From Aquificaceae bacterium (GTDB lineage Bacteria; Aquificota; Aquificia; Aquificales; Aquificaceae), in the NCBI GenBank assembly GCA_026982025.1, contig JALSHX010000036.1, positions 1 to 5,671 on the forward strand: DNA of 5,671 bases, in the 5' to 3' direction. Each line of letters opens with the position of its first letter. The stretch's first letter is position 1. The notes beneath the pieces were generated by a model. That model was not told the origin of the DNA. It did not search any database and worked only from the letters and a program-made list of their open reading frames with translations. A program made the translations under genes and the position numbers. Below are positions 1 to 5,116 of the stretch, piece after piece.

Positions 1-84
1 GGATAGCTTATCTTTCAGGTCCTTCAACCTTTTTCCTACCTCATCCTTTTCAAGGATCTTCTTTAAGAGCCTCTTGTTCTTTAG
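1..84 (-). other. secA: Start of a Lys/Leu-rich insert in SecA ATPase domain 2 (cut by window edge)
   Basis: After [18 protein letters not shown], most SecA proteins continue within a few residues to a segment like GIPHNVLNAKYH. Here the chain instead runs through at least 28 residues (511-538) rich in Lys and Leu, including [14 protein letters not shown] and [10 protein letters not shown], without reaching that landmark. The pattern suggests charged, possibly coiled-coil helices. The end of the insert is outside the window, so its length is unknown. Confidence 0.7.
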
Positions 85-1614
85 CAGGGACGAGAGCTGT
101 TCGTTGTCCTCAATGGAAACGGTACCTACGAGAACCGGTCTTCCTATGAGGTGGTTAATTAGTATCTCCTCAACAACCTTTTGCCACTTTTCCTTTTTGG
201 TCTTGTAAACGAGGTCGGGAAGGTCTTTCCTTATCATGGGCTTGTGGGTCGGAACCACCACAACCTCAAGTCCGTATATCTCTCTGAATTCAAGGGCTTC
301 CGTTTCGGCCGTTCCCGTCATACCCGCAAGTTTCTTATACAGCTTGAAGTAGTTCTGAAAAGTTATAGAGGCAAGAGTCTGATTCTCCTCTTTAACGGGT
401 ACTCCCTCCTTTACCTCAATTGCCTGATGAAGGCCGTCGGACCACCGCCTGCCCGGGAGTACCCTTCCCGTGAACTCGTCCACTATCAGGACTTCACCGT
501 CTCTCACTATGTAGTGAACATCCTTTTTGAACAGGTGGTGTGCTTTTATTGATTGAACTATGGCGTGAAGAAGGTCTATGTTTTTGAGGTCGTAGAGATT
601 TTCAACACCGAGCATCCGCTCGGTTTTTGCGATTCCCTCCTCCGTCAGGGTTACGGTTCTGTGTTTTTCGTCAATTGTGAAGTCCCTGTCCCGTTCAAGC
701 TTCCTTACAACCCTGTCTGCGGTTGAGTAAATTTCTATGTCCATCTGGGCTGGTCCTGAAATAATCAGGGGGGTCCTCGCCTCGTCTATCAGGATTGAAT
801 CAACCTCGTCAACTATTGCATAAGTGTGGCCCTTGACCTGAACTATATCCTCCTTTGAGAATGCCATGTTGTCTCTTAGGTAATCAAAGCCGAATTCGTT
901 GTTTGTCCCGTAGGTCACCTGGGCGGAGTAGCTTTCCCTTCTTCCGCACTCTTCAAGGACAGTGTAGTAAGCCTTTTTTGCCTCTACATTAACGAGCTCG
1001 GAGGGCAGTATCTCCTCCTCGTAGCCCCTGTGCCATACCCTCAGGTCATCGGCAACCGCGGACTTAAAGGCTGACTCGTCCGCCCATTCCACCCTGTAAG
1101 ACTTTCCATCCGAATTGATGACACCCACTTCAAGACCGAGGAATTTAAACACGGGTCCCATCCACTGGGCGTCCCTTCTTGCGAGGTAATCGTTCACGGT
1201 GACTATGTGAACTCCTTCCTCCGTCATCCCGTTTACCACCGCCGGGAGAACCGCAACGAGGGTTTTACCCTCTCCGGTCTTCATCTCGGCTATCTTTCCC
1301 TGATGAAGTACAAGCCCGCCAATGAGCTGAACATCAAAGTGCCTCAATCCGAGAGTCCTCTTTGCGGCTTCCCTGACCATGGCAAAGGCAGTAATAACCT
1401 CTTGAGTGATTCTGCCTTTAAGGATTTCCTCCTTCAGTGAGTGATCACTTTTTATTTTTTCTATGAGCTCGAGGGACCTTTCCCTCAATTCCAGATTTGT
1501 CAGGGGATCAAGTTCCTTTTCAAGCTCTTTTATTTTCCGTACAAAGGGTTTTAACTTCTTTATTTCCCTTTCGTTTTTTGTTCCCAGAATTCCGCGAATA
1601 ATCCATCCGATCAT
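1..1614 (-). CDS. secA: Protein translocase ATPase SecA, N-terminal 538 codons (3' end outside window)
   Basis: SecA is the cytoplasmic motor ATPase that pushes unfolded preproteins through the SecYEG channel. The translated minus strand begins [14 protein letters not shown], a typical SecA N-terminus, at an ATG at 1614-1612. The Walker A motif MKTGEGKT is at residues 111-118 and the Walker B/DEVD segment ([15 protein letters not shown]) starts near residue 268. The preprotein cross-linking domain follows, then the second ATPase domain with [10 protein letters not shown] (near residue 430), [10 protein letters not shown] and [13 protein letters not shown]. The helical scaffold, helical wing and C-terminal tail lie beyond the left edge. 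Two regions are longer than in Escherichia coli SecA: about 48 extra residues between 168 and 232, and an insert starting near 511. No good Shine-Dalgarno sequence precedes the ATG. In-frame TTG (1620) and GTG (1638) exist upstream, but the ATG matches the family N-terminus. The frame is open throughout. The gene is divergent from cheR. Confidence 0.98.
   Translation of the reverse strand, partial: MIGWIIRGILGTKNEREIKKLKPFVRKIKELEKELDPLTNLELRERSLELIEKIKSDHSLKEEILKGRITQEVITAFAMVREAAKRTLGLRHFDVQLIGGLVLHQGKIAEMKTGEGKTLVAVLPAVVNGMTEEGVHIVTVNDYLARRDAQWMGPVFKFLGLEVGVINSDGKSYRVEWADESAFKSAVADDLRVWHRGYEEEILPSELVNVEAKKAYYTVLEECGRRESYSAQVTYGTNNEFGFDYLRDNMAFSKEDIVQVKGHTYAIVDEVDSILIDEARTPLIISGPAQMDIEIYSTADRVVRKLERDRDFTIDEKHRTVTLTEEGIAKTERMLGVENLYDLKNIDLLHAIVQSIKAHHLFKKDVHYIVRDGEVLIVDEFTGRVLPGRRWSDGLHQAIEVKEGVPVKEENQTLASITFQNYFKLYKKLAGMTGTAETEALEFREIYGLEVVVVPTHKPMIRKDLPDLVYKTKKEKWQKVVEEILINHLIGRPVLVGTVSIEDNEQLSSLLKNKRLLKKILEKDEVGKRLKDLKDKLS
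919..1113 (-). other. secA: Lineage-type insert in SecA nucleotide-binding domain 1
   Basis: Residues 168-232 separate the VGVIN strand from [18 protein letters not shown]. In E. coli SecA the same two landmarks are about 17 residues apart; here they are 65 apart. The extra segment includes [13 protein letters not shown] and EEILPSE, closely resembling in length and pattern the Thermotoga maritima SecA insert as I remember it. A conserved indel of about 50 residues in SecA shared by Aquificales and Thermotogales has been described. The match to that indel is from memory, not from an alignment. Confidence 0.8.
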
Positions 1615-1623
1615 TACCAATAG

Positions 1624-1652
1624 TTTAAAATAATTCACCAAGGACGCGTCAG
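1624..1652 (-). promoter_or_regulatory. Possible secA promoter overlapping the cheR start
   Basis: On the minus strand CTGACG (1652-1647, four of six matches to TTGACA) is followed by a 17-bp spacer and TTTAAA (1629-1624, four of six matches to TATAAT). Transcription would begin near 1617, about 3 nt before the secA ATG. This fits the absence of a Shine-Dalgarno sequence but leaves almost no leader. If real, its -35 box covers the first bases of the cheR start codon. This is a match by eye only. Confidence 0.25.
1626..1645 (+). promoter_or_regulatory. cheR ribosome binding site with AT-rich -10-like box
   Basis: AAGGA at 1640-1644 lies 7 nt before the GTG at 1652 and is a good Shine-Dalgarno sequence that fixes the cheR start. 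TAAAAT at 1626-1631 (five of six matches to TATAAT) could be the -10 box, giving a short leader of about 14 nt. No acceptable -35 box is seen 16-18 bp upstream, and I see no clear flagellar sigma-28 promoter. The ribosome binding site is well supported; the promoter is tentative. Confidence 0.5.
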
Positions 1653-2449
1653 TGAAAACCGAGGAGCGAGAGCATCTTATAAAGATTCTCCGCGAAACTA
1701 TATATAACCTAACGGGGAATTACTATCCCGATGAAAGGATGAAGATCCTTGAGTACAAAATTGAGAGGCTCCTAAGAAGTGTCCACCTTGACTCTGCACC
1801 CCCCAAGCGGATAATCAACTACTTTCTTTTAAGTCCGGACGGAAAGAAAATGCTCATAGATTTGATGACCGTTCCCGAAACGAGATTTTTCAGAGAGTAC
1901 GAGCAACTCACCGCCCTTATGGGCGGTCCTTGTAAAAACAAAAACAATTTAACTGTTCTCAGCATCGGATGTTCAACGGGAGAGGAGCCGTACAGCGTAG
2001 CCATGATAATGAAAAGGACGGGTAAAACGGGAAAGGTTGTTGGGACCGATATTAACGAGAATGTTCTTGAAAAAGCCCGAAAAGGGCTATACAGGGCTTC
2101 CAGCCTTAGAGATGTGCCCGAGGAGTACAGGGAGTTCTTCATTGAGAAGGACGGTCAAATTGAGGTGGTTGATGAAATAAGGAGGATGGTGAGCTTCCGT
2201 CCTCTCAATCTGATAAATCGTCAGGACTTTCTTTCCCTCAGCATAACCGCTGACTGCGTGCTCTGCAGAAACGTTCTGATATACTTTGACAGCAAGTCCA
2301 AGAGGGTTGCTCTGGAAAACATCAGAGAAATCCTTGTAAAGGACGGACTCCTGGTCCTTTCCTCAACGGAGATTCTCCAGCGGGAGTTTTACGACATTTT
2401 TGAGCCGATAAAGGAGGGAAAGTTTTTCTTCTATAAGCCGAAGGGGTAA
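1652..2449 (+). CDS. cheR: Chemotaxis protein methyltransferase CheR
   Basis: CheR uses S-adenosylmethionine to methylate glutamate side chains of methyl-accepting chemoreceptors, restoring kinase-activating signalling during adaptation. It acts in the cytoplasm at receptor arrays. The 265-residue product has the usual single-domain length. An N-terminal helical domain (about residues 5-70, with basic YKIERLLR) would contact the receptor methylation helix. The hallmark TRFFRE is at 77-82, the SAM-binding motif [12 protein letters not shown] at 104-115, the acidic GTD motif at 131-133 and the signature CRNVLIYF at 205-212. No C-terminal TPR extension is present. The gene starts with GTG, supported by AAGGA 7 nt upstream. 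cheB follows 3 bp after the stop and pairs with it functionally. The neighbouring divergent gene, secA, is unrelated. Confidence 0.97.
   Translation: MKTEEREHLIKILRETIYNLTGNYYPDERMKILEYKIERLLRSVHLDSAPPKRIINYFLLSPDGKKMLIDLMTVPETRFFREYEQLTALMGGPCKNKNNLTVLSIGCSTGEEPYSVAMIMKRTGKTGKVVGTDINENVLEKARKGLYRASSLRDVPEEYREFFIEKDGQIEVVDEIRRMVSFRPLNLINRQDFLSLSITADCVLCRNVLIYFDSKSKRVALENIREILVKDGLLVLSSTEILQREFYDIFEPIKEGKFFFYKPKG
2441..2446 (+). promoter_or_regulatory. cheB ribosome binding site inside the cheR 3' end
   Basis: AAGGGG forms the last two sense codons of cheR and lies 6 nt before the cheB ATG at 2453, with the cheR stop TAA between them. This geometry suggests translational coupling of the pair. 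Confidence 0.7.
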
Positions 2450-2452
2450 GGG

Positions 2453-3496
2453 ATGATAAGGGTTCTAATCGTTGACGACTCTCCCTTTATAAGAGTTGCT
2501 CTAAGGAAGGTTATGGAAGGAGACCCGGAAATTGATATAGTGGGAGAGGCTGGAAACGGAAGGGAGGCCATAAGGCTCACGGAAAGGTTAAAGCCGGATG
2601 TAATAACCCTTGACATCAACATGCCGATCATGGACGGGCTGACCGCACTGGGTGAGATCGTCAGAGTATGTCCCGATTGCGGAGTTTTGATGGTTAGCGC
2701 CCTCACAACGGAGGGAGCGAGAGAAACCATAGATGCACTGAACCGCGGAGCGGTTGACTTCATCACAAAGCCTTCGGACATTCAGGAGCTTTTCAAGTTC
2801 AGGGATGAAATCATTGCCAAAGTAAAGGCTGTTTATAATTCAAAAAGAGTCCCGAGAAGTGAAGCAACCTTTATCCCGAGGGAGCCCGGATCGTCAATAG
2901 AAACTCAAACCTTCAGCAGGGTTCCTTTGATTGCGATCGGCATATCAACGGGGGGACCGCAAACACTAAGTTATGTGTTATCTCGTCTTCCGACTAATTT
3001 TCCTTCTCCGGTTGTAGTTGCAATTCACATGCCCGATACATTTACCTCAACCTTTGCCAAACACCTTGATTCCGTTTCTCCGCTTCCTGTGGCGGAGGCA
3101 AAAGAAGGTGAGGTAATTGAAAACGGCAGGGTTTATGTATCAAAGGGCAGAATTCACATGACCATAACGGGGAATTCCGAGCGGTCAAAGGTTAAGTATA
3201 TTCAGGACGATTCGTACATTTACAAACCCTCCGCAGACCTCCTCTTTGAGTCCGTTGCAAAGGTTTTCGGAAAGGATTCAATAGGAATAGTTATGACCGG
3301 AATGGGAAACGATGGAAGCAGAGGAATCTGTCAAATTAAAAAGGTTGGTGGGGTCACCATTGCTGAGGATCCTTCAACGGCCGTTCTCTGGGCAATGCCC
3401 GAAAACGCTATAAAGACCGGTATGGTTGACCATGTAGTTTCCAAAGAAAAGCTCCCTGACCTTTTAATGGAACTTTTAAGGAATGTGCCCGTGTGA
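2453..3496 (+). CDS. cheB: Chemotaxis response regulator protein-glutamate methylesterase CheB
   Basis: CheB removes methyl groups added by CheR, and in many bacteria also deamidates receptor glutamines; it is activated when CheA phosphorylates its receiver domain. The receiver (about residues 1-125) has the acidic pair D8-D9, phosphoacceptor D54 in LDINMPIMDG, S82 and K106 in FITKP. A linker (about 126-155) joins it to the esterase domain, where the catalytic triad is S165 (GISTGGP), H192 (AIHMP) and D287 (MTGMGNDG). All key residues are present, so both activities should be intact. At 347 residues it is full length. No NWETF-like C-terminal receptor tether is seen. It sits 3 bp after cheR. 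Its TGA stop touches the stop of the convergent gene, leaving no room for a separate terminator. Confidence 0.98.
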   Translation: MIRVLIVDDSPFIRVALRKVMEGDPEIDIVGEAGNGREAIRLTERLKPDVITLDINMPIMDGLTALGEIVRVCPDCGVLMVSALTTEGARETIDALNRGAVDFITKPSDIQELFKFRDEIIAKVKAVYNSKRVPRSEATFIPREPGSSIETQTFSRVPLIAIGISTGGPQTLSYVLSRLPTNFPSPVVVAIHMPDTFTSTFAKHLDSVSPLPVAEAKEGEVIENGRVYVSKGRIHMTITGNSERSKVKYIQDDSYIYKPSADLLFESVAKVFGKDSIGIVMTGMGNDGSRGICQIKKVGGVTIAEDPSTAVLWAMPENAIKTGMVDHVVSKEKLPDLLMELLRNVPV

Positions 3497-3910
3497 TCAG
3501 CCCAGATACCCCGCCTCAACACCTATGCAGGCTTCGTAAACGAACCTTATCTTGTCTCTGTATTTTTCAATTACTTCGTAGTTTTCTGCTCCGGGCTGGA
3601 GCCAGACCACTCTGGCACCCACTTCAATAGCTTCTTTTACAATGGGTTCAATGTGGGCAGGGTTTCTGTAAACATTGACTATGTCAACGGGTTCGGGAAC
3701 ATCCTTGAGGGACTGGAGCACCTTGATTCCCAGAATTTCCTCACCGGCATACTTGGGATTGATCAGATAAACTCTGTGTTTTCCCTTATCAATTACCTTT
3801 TTGGTTGTGTAATAGGATGGCCTTTCGGGGTTTGAGGAGATTCCTATAACGGCGACAACCTTTGCGTCCTTTAGGACTTCAAAGGCATCGTCTCTATGCT
3901 GGACTCTCAT
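3497..3910 (-). CDS. CoA-binding domain protein, YccU family
   Basis: This 137-residue protein is a stand-alone Rossmann-like CoA-binding domain of the YccU type (related to the N-terminal domain of succinyl-CoA and acetyl-CoA synthetases). Family members are thought to bind CoA or acyl-CoA, but their cellular role is not settled. Visible motifs are VAVIGISSNPERPSY (19-33, glycine-rich nucleotide loop), INPKY (50-54), VNVYRNP (78-84) and VVWLQPGAEN (101-110). C128 sits near the C-terminus, where YccU proteins often have a conserved cysteine. No membrane segment or catalytic domain is attached. The ATG at 3910 is the first possible start after an in-frame TAA at 3916-3914. No Shine-Dalgarno sequence precedes it. 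It is convergent with cheB with stops abutting, and lies 99 bp downstream of tRNA-Val on the same strand, probably with its own promoter. Confidence 0.9.
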   Translation of the reverse strand: MRVQHRDDAFEVLKDAKVVAVIGISSNPERPSYYTTKKVIDKGKHRVYLINPKYAGEEILGIKVLQSLKDVPEPVDIVNVYRNPAHIEPIVKEAIEVGARVVWLQPGAENYEVIEKYRDKIRFVYEACIGVEAGYLG

Positions 3911-3920
3911 TGTTTAATAC

Positions 3921-3926
3921 ATTATA
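3921..3926 (-). promoter_or_regulatory. Perfect -10 box (TATAAT) before the CoA-binding protein gene
   Basis: TATAAT is read on the minus strand at 3926-3921. Transcription would begin near 3914, only a few bases before the ATG at 3910, so the mRNA would be nearly leaderless. This agrees with the missing Shine-Dalgarno sequence. No recognisable -35 box is found 16-18 bp upstream (AGCAGT or GAGCAG in that place). An AT-rich spacer can hold such a hexamer by chance. Confidence 0.45.
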
Positions 3927-3928
3927 CA

Positions 3929-3955
3929 TAAAACTCCCTTCCGACTGCTCGGGGA
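3929..3955 (-). terminator. Weak hairpin plus T-run downstream of tRNA-Val
   Basis: On the minus strand CCGA-GCAG-TCGG (3952-3941) forms a perfect 4-bp stem with a 4-nt loop. It can be extended by CC/GG pairs across a two-base AA bulge, and GTTTT follows (3934-3930). This could be an intrinsic terminator for the pyrC-to-tRNA transcript. The stem is short and the T-run has only four bases. It overlaps the region where a -35 box for the next gene would lie. Confidence 0.3.
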
Positions 3956-4009
3956 CACGGATTTGAAGGAGGTTGCATAACAGACCCGAATTAGCTCGCA
4001 TAATGAGGG

Positions 4010-4084
4010 TGGTGGGCGGTGGCGGACTTGAACCGCCGACCTCCATCTTGTGAGGATGGCGCTCTCCCGCTGAGCTAACCGCCC
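4010..4084 (-). tRNA. tRNA-Val, anticodon CAC, CCA encoded
   Basis: The minus strand folds into a complete cloverleaf. Acceptor arms GGGCGGT (4084-4078) and ACCGCCC (4020-4014) pair at all seven positions. The D stem is GCTC/GAGC, the anticodon stem CCATC/GATGG and the T stem GGCGG/CCGCC around a TTCAAGT loop. The anticodon loop CTCACAA (4054-4048) gives anticodon CAC at 4052-4050, which reads the valine codon GUG. Discriminator A73 is at 4013 and A35/C36 fit valine identity. The 3' CCA (4012-4010) is encoded in the DNA. The 5' ten bases overlap the 3' end of the fumarase beta gene. Confidence 0.96.
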
Positions 4085-4632
4085 TTTGAAGCATACTTTT
4101 TCTTGCCTTTTTCAAAAATATCGTTGCCGTAAATGTCGTCGGCAACTATGACGGGAAAGTCCTCAACATAGAGCCTGCGTACGGCTTCCGTTCCCAGATC
4201 CTCGTAGGCGATAAGCTCAGAGGACTTTATATGTTTCTGAAGAAGAACCGCCACTCCTCCTACTGCGGCAAAATAAACTGCCCTATATTTTTTTAAAAGC
4301 TCCCTCACCTGAGGGGACCTGTAACCCTTTCCGATCATGCCCTTGAGACCGAGCTTCAACAGCGGTTCAACATACTTATCCATTCTTATCGCGGTGGTGG
4401 GACCCGCCGAACCGATGACCTGCCCCTCTTTGGGCGGGGTGGGACCCACATAGTAAATAATCTGACCTTTTAAGTCAAAGGGCGGGCTCTCACCCCTTGA
4501 AATTGCCTCAACCATTCTTTTGTGAGCCGCATCCCGGGCTGTGTATAGATACCCCGTTATAAGCACCTTATCCCCCGCCTTCAGGTCGGCGATAATGTCA
4601 TCGGAAACTGGTGTCCTGATCCTCTTTTCCAC
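4075..4632 (-). CDS. fumB: Fumarate hydratase class I, beta subunit
   Basis: This is the C-terminal (beta) half of the two-subunit, iron-sulfur class I fumarase, which interconverts fumarate and malate in the oxidative or reductive TCA cycle. The alpha subunit, which carries the Fe-S cluster, is not in the window. Recognisable motifs are YTARDAAHKRM (30-40), YVGPTPP (61-67), GSAGPTTAIRMD (74-85), IGKG (100-103), FAAVGGVAVL (121-130) and YEDLGTEAVRRL (143-154). At 185 residues it has the normal beta-subunit length. L-tartrate dehydratase beta is a close relative and cannot be fully excluded. The GTG start at 4632-4630 is forced: the only in-frame codons after the TGA at 4650-4648 are TAT ACT AAT TTC GCT. 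No Shine-Dalgarno sequence precedes it. The final Gly-Gly-stop codons lie within the tRNA-Val gene. The letter in the gene symbol is provisional. Confidence 0.92.
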   Translation of the reverse strand: MEKRIRTPVSDDIIADLKAGDKVLITGYLYTARDAAHKRMVEAISRGESPPFDLKGQIIYYVGPTPPKEGQVIGSAGPTTAIRMDKYVEPLLKLGLKGMIGKGYRSPQVRELLKKYRAVYFAAVGGVAVLLQKHIKSSELIAYEDLGTEAVRRLYVEDFPVIVADDIYGNDIFEKGKKKYASKGG

Positions 4633-4641
4633 AGCGAAATT

Positions 4642-4650
4642 AGTATATCA
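4642..4650 (-). promoter_or_regulatory. Possible extended -10 box before fumarase beta
   Basis: TGATATACT on the minus strand matches an extended -10 (TGN followed by TATACT, five of six matches to TATAAT). Its TGA is also the stop codon of the upstream gene. Transcription would start about 3 nt before the GTG, giving a near-leaderless message. No -35 box is evident (CATACA at 17 bp). Coupled translation from the upstream gene is an equal alternative. Confidence 0.3.
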
Positions 4651-5112
4651 CTTGGTAACGGTGATGTATGCTGACAAGCTTGAGTCTGCAAGTTTATAAC
4701 GAGTAATCATCAGCTTGTCTTTAAATGCATCGGGAATGTCGGAGTAAACTTTGGTTCTTTTGAGGACTCTCCAGACGCTTATTTTAAGCTTTTCTCCATC
4801 AACTTCAATTCCATCCTTTGTACTTACAATTTCAGAACCGGCGGGAACTATGATGTAGAGGATAATTCCAAGGTCTCTTGTAGCGCCGTTCCTTATGTTA
4901 AATACATTCCTCTCATCCGGTTTAGCTCTCAGCTCAAAGCTTCGCCTGAAGAGGAGAACCTTTTTTGTCCCTCTTATTGAAAGGTAATCGGGAGTGAATT
5001 TAAAGGTCAGATCCTCATAGACCTTATTAAAGTCCCCTTCTTTGAACCTGACCTCAACCTCCGTGTCAATCAGGTTTCCGAACTGGATAATGTCTTCCTT
5101 AAAAATTCCCAT
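4648..5112 (-). CDS. Hypothetical protein of 154 residues, unknown family
   Basis: I do not recognise this protein. It has no signal peptide and no convincing membrane segment; the only hydrophobic stretch is LGIILYIIVPAG (81-92), which is short and ends in a turn. The rest alternates charged and hydrophobic residues, such as TEVEVRFKE, DLTFKFTPDYLSI and GIEVDGEKLKISVWRV, suggesting a mostly beta fold. The segment IVPAGSEIVSTKDGIEVDG faintly recalls repeats of beta-helix or DUF4097-like proteins, which is only a guess. The ATG at 5112 is 4 bp after the pyrC stop, with a weak AGAGA as the only Shine-Dalgarno candidate. The tight spacing on both sides, an intact frame and neighbour-like codon use support a real gene in the pyrC-fumarase transcript. 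Confidence 0.8.
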   Translation of the reverse strand: MGIFKEDIIQFGNLIDTEVEVRFKEGDFNKVYEDLTFKFTPDYLSIRGTKKVLLFRRSFELRAKPDERNVFNIRNGATRDLGIILYIIVPAGSEIVSTKDGIEVDGEKLKISVWRVLKRTKVYSDIPDAFKDKLMITRYKLADSSLSAYITVTK

Positions 5113-5116
5113 TTAT

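Noticed and set aside
181..552. Plus-strand open frame of 123 codons
   Set aside because: It is antisense to secA, whose translation is clear and continuous here; the product has no recognisable family and no good ribosome binding site.
1207..1440. Plus-strand open frame of 77 codons
   Set aside because: It is antisense to the secA Walker A region; shadow of the real gene.
1819..2142. Minus-strand open frame of 107 codons
   Set aside because: It is antisense to cheR motifs and unlike any known protein.
2431..2781. Minus-strand open frame of 116 codons, Ser/Pro-rich
   Set aside because: It is antisense to the CheB receiver domain; the composition is typical of a shadow frame.
3331..3522. 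Minus-strand open frame of 63 codons crossing the cheB end
   Set aside because: It overlaps the well-supported 3' ends of cheB and the CoA-binding gene and has no motif.
3653..3835. Plus-strand open frame of 60 codons
   Set aside because: It is antisense to the CoA-binding protein gene and has no motif.
4010..4084. tRNA-Val as an integration (att) site
   Set aside because: No integrase, no repeated tRNA 3' end and no foreign-looking genes are visible beside it.
4085..4130. Own promoter for tRNA-Val inside fumarase beta
   Set aside because: TATGCT at 4095-4090 has only weak -35 partners, and the start would fall at or inside the tRNA; not convincing by eye.
3894..4145. Minus-strand open frame of 83 codons
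   Set aside because: It runs through the whole tRNA-Val gene and into fumarase beta in another frame, so it is not a protein gene.
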